DNA of 64,000 bases from an archaeon GW2011_AR18. Its GTDB lineage: Archaea; Nanobdellota; Nanobdellia; SCGC-AAA011-G17; GW2011-AR18. Below, piece after piece: positions 56,882-64,000 of this stretch (position 1 is the first letter of the stretch; each line of letters opens with the position of its first letter). The DNA lies in the NCBI GenBank assembly GCA_000806155.1, contig JWKX01000007.1:1-64000 (forward strand), in the 5' to 3' direction. The notes below the pieces were generated by a model. That model saw nothing but the letters and a program-made list of their open reading frames with translations, was not told the origin of the DNA and did not search any database. The translations under genes were made by a program, and so were the position numbers.

Positions 56882-58669
56882 ATGAAAAAATTTAATATTT
56901 TAATGTTTTGTTTATTTTTTTCATTATTCGCATTTAGTGTTTCAGCTAAAGATTATTATTGGGAGAATATCTCTACTCACCTATACATTAACGAAGATGG
57001 TTCTGTTAATGTTATTGAATCTCAGTCTTTTGTTTTTAATGATAAATTCACTTTTGCTTACAGATATTTTCACTTTGATAAGATAAGTTCTTTGTCAGAT
57101 ATAAGAGTTTACGAGAATAATAATGAGATTATGAATAAAGAAATATCTGATAAGAATAATATGCGTTATGTTAAATGGTTTTTTAATGCTGATAATGAAA
57201 AAAGAACTTTTGTTCTTAACTATAATGTTAACGGTTTAGTTGAACATGGATTATTAAAAGATAGGATATTCTGGACTGCTGTTTTTAAAGATCATGAGAA
57301 ATCTGTTAATTCAGCTCAGTTATTTGTTCATTTTCCTAAAGATATTGATATTAATGATTTAAGTTATAGGACTTTTCCTAGTTCTGATTTTAAGGTTATA
57401 GGTTCAAGGACTATTCTATTTTCATTAAATAATAATCTTAAACCTTACTCTCCTTATGATGTTGAATTTAAATTTCCTAGAGGAATTGTTCCTTTCTCAA
57501 ATATTGATCTTTTAGTTATTTTCATGCAATGTTTGATAATTATTCTAATTATAATTATGCCTCTTTCTATTTTTTTTAAATACAGGAAAGAACATGAATT
57601 ATATGGTAAAGATCCTGACGTCTCTTCTAAAAATGTAAATTCTTACAGATTAACAAATCTTAAACCTGCTATTGCTGGTGTTGTTATTGATGATTCTGTT
57701 TCTATTCGTGAGATTATTGCAACTATAATCGATCTTGCTCAGAGAGGTTATATTCATATTATTGAAGAAAAGAAAGGTTTTGTTTTCAAATCTAAAGAAT
57801 TCAGGTTATTAAAAACTAGAAATAATTATTCATTATTATTAGATTATGAGAAAAAATTAATGGAATCTATTTTTGAATCTAAAGATAAAATACTTTTATC
57901 AGATCTTAAATATAAATTTTACAAGAAAGTTCCAGAAATTCAGGATATGATATATGATGAAGCTATGAAACAGAAACTTTTTGAAGAAAATCCTAAAGCA
58001 GCTAAAAATAAGACAATGCTTAAAGGTGTTATTTTCTTGATTCTAGGTTTTGTTTTTTTATCAACTACTATAATTAGTAATATATTTTTTGTAATATTTG
58101 GTTTAATTCATTCTGTTATTTATCTATTAATTTTATTTTCTAAGATTAAGCATAAATCTTTTAAATTTAGTTCTGCATTTACTAAAGAGAATTTATTTAT
58201 CTTATTTTTAGTTATTTTGTTAGTTATATCTTCTTTCTTCTCTAATATTAAGACTCTTGCTATACTGAGTTTTATTTCATCTATTATCTCAGGTGTTATT
58301 ATAATAATCTTCAGTCAGTTAATGGCTAAGACTACTCTTGTTGGTTCTTTGAATAAAAAGAAATATTCTGAATTAAGTAATTGGCTTAAGACTTATCAAT
58401 TAAAAGAAGAACGTATTTTTAATGAATTCCTGCCGTATACTGTTGTTTTTGGTATTCAATCTTACTGGATTAAAAAATTCAATTCTTTGAACATTTCTAA
58501 AAATGATGGTTCTTCATCTTGGTATTCTGGTGGAACTTTTAATGCTTCAGCTTTTAACTCTCTTTATACATCAATGAGCACTTCAATGTCATCTCCTTCT
58601 AATTCAGGTTCTGGTGGTGGATTTGGTGGTGGCGGCGGAGGTGGAGGAGGAGGCGGTGGTGCTGGTTAG
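56882..58669 (+). CDS. DUF2207-type membrane protein with Gly-rich tail
   Basis: Signal peptide, TMs, terminal SGSGGGFGGGGGGGGGGGGAG. Confidence 0.75.
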   Translation: MKKFNILMFCLFFSLFAFSVSAKDYYWENISTHLYINEDGSVNVIESQSFVFNDKFTFAYRYFHFDKISSLSDIRVYENNNEIMNKEISDKNNMRYVKWFFNADNEKRTFVLNYNVNGLVEHGLLKDRIFWTAVFKDHEKSVNSAQLFVHFPKDIDINDLSYRTFPSSDFKVIGSRTILFSLNNNLKPYSPYDVEFKFPRGIVPFSNIDLLVIFMQCLIIILIIIMPLSIFFKYRKEHELYGKDPDVSSKNVNSYRLTNLKPAIAGVVIDDSVSIREIIATIIDLAQRGYIHIIEEKKGFVFKSKEFRLLKTRNNYSLLLDYEKKLMESIFESKDKILLSDLKYKFYKKVPEIQDMIYDEAMKQKLFEENPKAAKNKTMLKGVIFLILGFVFLSTTIISNIFFVIFGLIHSVIYLLILFSKIKHKSFKFSSAFTKENLFILFLVILLVISSFFSNIKTLAILSFISSIISGVIIIIFSQLMAKTTLVGSLNKKKYSELSNWLKTYQLKEERIFNEFLPYTVVFGIQSYWIKKFNSLNISKNDGSSSWYSGGTFNASAFNSLYTSMSTSMSSPSNSGSGGGFGGGGGGGGGGGGAG

Positions 58670-59163
58670 TCCTTTCCGTCGTCTATTTTTCCCCAGCTTA
58701 GCATAGAAATTATGTTTTGATTTACTAACTCTCCTGTTTCAGCATCTATTTTTATATTTATTAAATTAAATTTTTGTGTGACATAACTTATGTTCCATTT
58801 TATTCCTTTATCATTCTGTAATATTATTATGACCTGTGTCTCTTTTTCTTCATGCTGTTTTAATATTATCTCGCATTTTCTTAATGCATCTTTTATATCA
58901 ACTTTTAATTTTTCTAATTTTAATTCTTCTATTGTCTTTCCTTCCTCTTTGAATATTTTTGAATTCTCACTTACCTCTATTTTTTCTCCTACTACATAGC
59001 TTGTTATTGTGTCTTTCTTCTCATCATAGAAGTCTATCTGCCAATCCGTATTCTCTAGTTTATCTACCTCGCTCATTAAAAAAAATCCGCATAAGTATCC
59101 TTCTTTGTTGAATTCTCCTGATTTTATAAGTTTTTCATAATCTTCTCTTATTTTTGTATGCAT
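58666..59163 (-). CDS. Hypothetical protein
   Basis: ORF with PepSY-like C-terminal segment (INIKIDAETGELV). Confidence 0.45.
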   Translation of the reverse strand: MHTKIREDYEKLIKSGEFNKEGYLCGFFLMSEVDKLENTDWQIDFYDEKKDTITSYVVGEKIEVSENSKIFKEEGKTIEELKLEKLKVDIKDALRKCEIILKQHEEKETQVIIILQNDKGIKWNISYVTQKFNLINIKIDAETGELVNQNIISMLSWGKIDDGKD

Positions 59164-59241
59164 ATCTTTATTTTTTATTTATAGTATTTAAGTTTTATTG
59201 TAATCAGTTAGTTTTATATCTGAATTATATTTTATTGTTTT

Positions 59242-59997
59242 ATGAAAATATATTTTTTTGAGGAATTCCCTAATGATTCATCTTTATCTAAATTATCTCT
59301 AGTAAAGTTTCCTACTAAGTTGATTATTGCTGATTATTCTATTGAGGGTTTTAATCTTTATGATAAAGAAATAAGATCTAAATATAAGAATGTTAAAGAA
59401 TTGATTTGGTGGCCTTTGTTGAATATGGATGAAGGTTATTGGTTCTCTCCTTTCTCTAGACGTAGGGCTTTATTACGTACTTTTCATCATTTATTGAATA
59501 AAAATATTCCCATTATGTGGGATGCTGAGTTTCCTAAAAAAAGATTTTTGATGTTTTCGCAATTATTCAAGGTTATGAAAAATATTCAATTAATTAGGTC
59601 TTTTTTCAAGAAATATAAAGGTAAGATTTATACTGCTGAATATTTTATTGATGTCTCTGTTATGAAATTTTTATTCAAATTATTTGCTTTGCAGTTTAAT
59701 CCTAAAGAGTTTAATAATAAGATAATTAAGATGATGTATACTTCTACTCTTGATTATCCTGAGTCTTTGTTAAGGTCTGAACTCAAAACTTTGAAATATC
59801 ATTATAAAGATAATGTCATGGTTGGTTTAGGATGTCTTGCTGTTGGTATTAATGGTAATGAGTCATTAATCTCTTCTAAACAGTTAGAACGCGATCTTAA
59901 TCTTTGTAAAGAAATTGGAATTAAAGAAGTGGTTTTATTCAGGCTTGGTGGATTAAATAAGGATTACATTAAGGTCTTGAATAAATTTGTTAAATAA
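59242..59997 (+). CDS. Hypothetical protein
   Basis: Complete ORF. Confidence 0.5.
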   Translation: MKIYFFEEFPNDSSLSKLSLVKFPTKLIIADYSIEGFNLYDKEIRSKYKNVKELIWWPLLNMDEGYWFSPFSRRRALLRTFHHLLNKNIPIMWDAEFPKKRFLMFSQLFKVMKNIQLIRSFFKKYKGKIYTAEYFIDVSVMKFLFKLFALQFNPKEFNNKIIKMMYTSTLDYPESLLRSELKTLKYHYKDNVMVGLGCLAVGINGNESLISSKQLERDLNLCKEIGIKEVVLFRLGGLNKDYIKVLNKFVK

Positions 59998-60637
59998 ATA
60001 ATCTTACGAAGTCCATTACTTTTTTATTTTTATATAACTCAGATATGCTATCTACTGCATGTTGTTTTAATGTTTCATCTATTGTTAGTTGATATGTTGT
60101 GTTAATGAATTTGATTATATCTCTTGCTTTTGCTTCGTTTATATTCTCTTCGTCAAATACTCCATCAAAGTCTATCCATAAAGCTTTATTTTTATCTTTT
60201 GTTAATATTACATTTTTTATTGTTGCATCTCCTAATATTATATCTCTTGAATGTATCTCTCTTATTCCTAGGGCTGCAAGTTCTATTGCTGATTTTTTGT
60301 CATTATATCTTTTTAATTTTCTAAAATCTTCTCCATCAATGTACTCTCTGCATTCTACTGCTGTATTTGGATCATAATCTATTAGTTTTGGTGCGTATTT
60401 TCCGTTTAATATTTTAAGTTTTCTTGCTTCTTCATTCATTCCCTCTTTGCTGCTTGATAATATTCTGTTTCCGTTATCATCTCTTAAATAATAATATAAG
60501 TAGGTTAAGTCTCCGCTTATTCTTGGCCTTTTTATAATAAACCTCTCTCCTTTGTACATTACTGGAAATACAATATTAGAAGCTCTGTAGTTTGGCCCTA
60601 TTCTGTAATTTTCAGGGTTTCTTAATACTTCATTCAT
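59990..60637 (-). CDS. Small RIO/Bud32-like protein kinase fold
   Basis: FIIKRPR; EIHSRDIILGDATIKNVILTKDKNKALWIDFDG. Confidence 0.65.
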   Translation of the reverse strand: MNEVLRNPENYRIGPNYRASNIVFPVMYKGERFIIKRPRISGDLTYLYYYLRDDNGNRILSSSKEGMNEEARKLKILNGKYAPKLIDYDPNTAVECREYIDGEDFRKLKRYNDKKSAIELAALGIREIHSRDIILGDATIKNVILTKDKNKALWIDFDGVFDEENINEAKARDIIKFINTTYQLTIDETLKQHAVDSISELYKNKKVMDFVRLFI

Positions 60638-60668
60638 ATAACATTCATAGAAATAACTTCTTTATAAA

Positions 60669-61778
60669 TCATAGTCTCTCTTTTGCAAATTCTTTTATTC
60701 TTTCTAATAAGCTTTTTTTCTCTTCTGTTTTTTTTAATTCTTCAAATAATTTTTTATGTTCTTTGCTTAGTTTTTTTGGTATTATTACATCTGCTATCAC
60801 AAATATATCCCCTCTTCCATATCCATCTAAGTATGGCACCCCTTTTCCTTTTAACCTGAAATTAGTTCCTGATTGTGTTCCTTCTGGTATTTTGATACTT
60901 ACTTCTTTGTCTAATGTAGGAATTTTTATCTCATCTCCTAATACTGCTTGGCTTATTGTTATTGGAACTTCTAATATTAGATCATATTCTTTTCTTTTGA
61001 ATATCTCGCTTGGTTTTACTCTCATTACTACATACAGATCTCCAGGTGTACTTGAACGAACTCCTGCCTCTCCCTCTCTGCTTACCCTTAATTGTGATCC
61101 ATTATCTACCCCTGCTGGTATATTGATCTTTATTGTTCTCTGTTGTTTTGTTCTTCCTGTTCCTTTGCATTGCTTGCATGGATCACTCACTGTTTTTCCC
61201 TCTCCATGACATGTTGTGCATGCTGTTACTTGTGCAAATGTTCCAAATGGTGTTCTTTTTGCTATTCTTACCTGTCCTGCTCCTTTGCAAGTATCACAAG
61301 TTTCATAATCTCCGCTTTCACTTCCTGTTCCTTCGCAGTTTTCACACTCTGTTAATTTTTCTACATGTATCTCTTTCTGTGTTCCTAATACTGCCTCTTC
61401 AAAATTTAGATACATATCATAGCGTAAATCATTTCCTTTTTTTTGTCTTCTTCCACTTCTTCCTCCGAAGAACATCTCAAATGGATCTCCTCCAAATACA
61501 TCTCCAAATATATCATTTACATCAAATCCTCTGAATATATCATCTTGTGAATATCTCTGTTGGAATCCTCCCTCTCCGTATTGGTCATATTGTGTTTTCT
61601 TTGTATCATCTGATAATACTGCGTATGCTTCAGAAATCTTCTTGAATTTTTCAGATGCTCCCTCTTCCTTGCTTACATCTGGGTGATACTTTTTAGCTAA
61701 TGTTTTGTAAGCTTTTTTTATTTCCTCTTTTGAAGAACTCTTGCTTACTCCTAGTAAACTATAGTAATCTTCTGCCAT
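60669..61778 (-). CDS. dnaJ: Chaperone DnaJ
   Basis: J domain with HPD; four CxxCxGxG-type motifs. Confidence 0.95.
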   Translation of the reverse strand: MAEDYYSLLGVSKSSSKEEIKKAYKTLAKKYHPDVSKEEGASEKFKKISEAYAVLSDDTKKTQYDQYGEGGFQQRYSQDDIFRGFDVNDIFGDVFGGDPFEMFFGGRSGRRQKKGNDLRYDMYLNFEEAVLGTQKEIHVEKLTECENCEGTGSESGDYETCDTCKGAGQVRIAKRTPFGTFAQVTACTTCHGEGKTVSDPCKQCKGTGRTKQQRTIKINIPAGVDNGSQLRVSREGEAGVRSSTPGDLYVVMRVKPSEIFKRKEYDLILEVPITISQAVLGDEIKIPTLDKEVSIKIPEGTQSGTNFRLKGKGVPYLDGYGRGDIFVIADVIIPKKLSKEHKKLFEELKKTEEKKSLLERIKEFAKERL

Positions 61779-61812
61779 GATTATTAAAAAAATAAAAATT
61801 TATAATGAGGTT

Positions 61813-63642
61813 TTACTTTTCCTCATCATTTATTACTTCTGCATCTACAACTTTGTCTTTTTTCTTTCCGCTTACTTCGTGGTCTTTTGCTTTCTCTTCT
61901 TGCTTCATTGCTTCTTGATAAAGTTTTGCAGACATTTCATGTAATTTCTTATTTACATCTTCCATCTTTCTTTTCAACATTCCTGTCTCATTATTTTTTA
62001 TCAAGTCTTTCAGTTCATTCTTGTCTCTTTCAATATCAGCAAGTTGTGTCTTATCGACTTTTGATCCAGCATCTTTTACTGCTTTCTCTATTGTGTAGAC
62101 TAGTGCTTCTGCTTCGTTTTTGGTCTCTGCTGCCTCTTTTTTCTTTTTATCTTCTTCAGCATAGTTCTCAGCATCTTTCTGCATCTTCTCTATTTCTCCT
62201 TTGTCTAATTTCTGGTTTGCAGTTATCTTGATGCTTTGTTCTTTTCCTGTTCCCATATCTTTTGCATGTACACTTACTATTCCGTTTGCATCTATATCAA
62301 ATGTTACCTCAATCTGTGGTACTCCTCTCTGTGATGGTGGTATTCCTACTAAATCAAATTTACCTAGTGCTTTGTTATCAGCAGCCATCTCTCTCTCTCC
62401 TTGTAGTACATTTATTGTTACAGCTGATTGGTTATCCTCTGCTGTACTGAAGGATTGAGATTTCTTTGTTGGTATTGTTGTGTTTCTTGGTATTAATGGA
62501 GTTCTTATCCCGCCTAGTGTTTCTATTCCTAGTGTTAATGGTGTTACATCTAATAATAAGATGTCTTTTACCTCTCCTCCTAATACTCCTGCCTGTACTG
62601 CTGCTCCTAGAGCTACACATTCCATTGGGTCTATTCCCCTTTCTGCTTTTCTGTTTAATGTGTCTTCTACAAACTTTCTTACCATTGGCATTCTTGTTGG
62701 TCCACCGACTAAGATTATTTTATCAATAGCATTTATCTCAACTTTTGCATCTTTTATTGCTTGCATTAATGGTTTCTTGCATCTTGATACTATCGGCTCC
62801 ATTAGTTCTTCTAATTTTGCTCTTGTCATTTTCATCTGCAAGTTATTTGAACCGTTGATGAATGGTAAATTTATTTCAGTTTCCATCATTGTGCTTAGTT
62901 CTATCTTTGATCTCTCAGCTGCCTCTCTTACTCTCTGTACAGCTGTCTTGTCTTCATTTAGATCTATTCCGCTCTCTTTCTGGAATTCTTTTAATATGAA
63001 ATTCATTAATACTAAATCCATATCAGTTCCACCTAATTGTGTGTCTCCTGATGTTGATTTTACTTCGAAGATTCCATCTCCTAATTCCATTATTGTTACA
63101 TCTAGTGTTCCTCCACCTAGATCAAATACTAAAATTTTAGATTCTTTGTCTTGCTTGTCTATTCCGTAAGCTAGTGATGCTGCTGTTGGTTCATTTACAA
63201 TTCTTATTACTTCCAATCCAGCTATCTGTCCTGCATCTTTTGTTGCTTGTCTTTGATTGTCATCGAAGTATGCTGGTACTGTGATTACTGCTTTCTCTAC
63301 TTTTTCTCCTAAGAATTCTTCTGCATCTTTCTTTATCTTTTGTAATATGAAAGCTGAGATCTGTTGTGGTGTGAATCTTTTTCCTCTAATATCATAAGTG
63401 TATCCAGTTCCCATCTTTCTTTTTGCAGCCATTATTGTCCCTTCTGGGTTTGATACTGCTTGACGTCTTGCTGGCTCTCCAACTAACATCTGTCCGTCTT
63501 TTGTTAATCCTACTACACTTGGGAATGCTTTTCCGTATAATGATGTTCCCTCTGCACTTGGTACTATTACTGGTCTTCCAGCCTGCATTACTGCTGCTGC
63601 TGAATTGCTGGTCCCCAAATCTATCCCTATTATTTTACTCAT
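61813..63642 (-). CDS. dnaK: Chaperone DnaK
   Basis: [37 protein letters not shown]. Confidence 0.97.
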   Translation of the reverse strand: MSKIIGIDLGTSNSAAAVMQAGRPVIVPSAEGTSLYGKAFPSVVGLTKDGQMLVGEPARRQAVSNPEGTIMAAKRKMGTGYTYDIRGKRFTPQQISAFILQKIKKDAEEFLGEKVEKAVITVPAYFDDNQRQATKDAGQIAGLEVIRIVNEPTAASLAYGIDKQDKESKILVFDLGGGTLDVTIMELGDGIFEVKSTSGDTQLGGTDMDLVLMNFILKEFQKESGIDLNEDKTAVQRVREAAERSKIELSTMMETEINLPFINGSNNLQMKMTRAKLEELMEPIVSRCKKPLMQAIKDAKVEINAIDKIILVGGPTRMPMVRKFVEDTLNRKAERGIDPMECVALGAAVQAGVLGGEVKDILLLDVTPLTLGIETLGGIRTPLIPRNTTIPTKKSQSFSTAEDNQSAVTINVLQGEREMAADNKALGKFDLVGIPPSQRGVPQIEVTFDIDANGIVSVHAKDMGTGKEQSIKITANQKLDKGEIEKMQKDAENYAEEDKKKKEAAETKNEAEALVYTIEKAVKDAGSKVDKTQLADIERDKNELKDLIKNNETGMLKRKMEDVNKKLHEMSAKLYQEAMKQEEKAKDHEVSGKKKDKVVDAEVINDEEK

Positions 63643-63643
63643 T

Positions 63644-63796
63644 TTAAATACCCCCGTATCCTATTGTTGATTTAACATAACTTACTTTATTTGCTGATCT
63701 TAATGAATCATATCCACCTTTCATCTTTGCATACATTTCACCTGTATTTGCTGAGTATGCTGAATGGTTGCTGTTACATTGGTCTGCACTGCACAT
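63644..63796 (-). CDS. 50-aa ORF between grpE and dnaK
   Basis: [57 protein letters not shown] junctions on both sides. Confidence 0.55.
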   Translation of the reverse strand: MCSADQCNSNHSAYSANTGEMYAKMKGGYDSLRSANKVSYVKSTIGYGGI

Positions 63797-63797
63797 T

Positions 63798-64000
63798 TTA
63801 CTTTTCCTCCTTCTTGCTGACTATTACTTTACTTGTTCTTAGTACCTTGTCATGCATTGTGTATCCTTTTTGTAATTCTTCTATTACCATGTCATCTTTT
63901 TCTCCATTTCTTAAGTCTATAATCTCATGTTTGAATGGATCGAATTTGTTTCCTTTTGCGTTTATTTGTTTTATTCCTTCCTCTTCTAATATTTTGAATA
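63798..64000 (-). CDS. grpE: GrpE, C-terminal part (runs off window end)
   Basis: IQNILEEEGIKQINAKGNKFDPFKHEIIDLRNGEKDDMVIEELQKGYTMHDKVLRTSKVIVSKKEEK*. Confidence 0.85.
   Translation of the reverse strand, partial: FKILEEEGIKQINAKGNKFDPFKHEIIDLRNGEKDDMVIEELQKGYTMHDKVLRTSKVIVSKKEEK

Noticed and set aside
56882-58669. Poly-Gly tail as an unusual low-complexity feature
   Set aside because: Gly-rich C termini are typical of DUF2207-type membrane proteins.

Overview
AT-rich archaeal chromosomal segment, probably from a DPANN-type lineage (inference). Supporting genes: ABCE1/RLI, deoxyhypusine synthase, PolB, aTrm56, DacZ-like diadenylate cyclase, Ncs6-like tRNA thiolase, and tRNA genes with bulge-helix-bulge (BHB) introns. 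Gene order is mostly housekeeping. A near-complete deoxynucleotide cluster (tmk, ThyX, dCTP deaminase, NrdR, class II RNR, thioredoxin) runs from 39.0 to 47.8 kb. A grpE-smORF-dnaK-dnaJ operon closes the window. Most notable observations: (1) a 142-aa mini-intein inside the thioredoxin CGPC active site, two genes from a second intein placed directly before the RNR thiyl-radical Cys; the RNR intein ends in Asp and lacks the usual penultimate His. (2) tRNA-Arg(CCU) and tRNA-Gly(UCC) each carry a 31-nt T-arm intron at the same position with the same fold, plus second introns in the D-loop or anticodon loop. (3) An isolated tRNA 5' half with its own promoter and no 3' half in the window. (4) A ~2.2 kb four-gene cassette bounded by paired inverted repeats and encoding a membrane-anchored Holliday-resolvase-like nuclease. 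(5) A 50-aa unannotated ORF with TAAAATG junctions on both sides between grpE and dnaK. (6) Several eroded genes: htpX, a ThiS/SAMP-like ORF, pirin and the ThiI PP-loop. All calls come from reading the sequence and the supplied translations; no searches were run.
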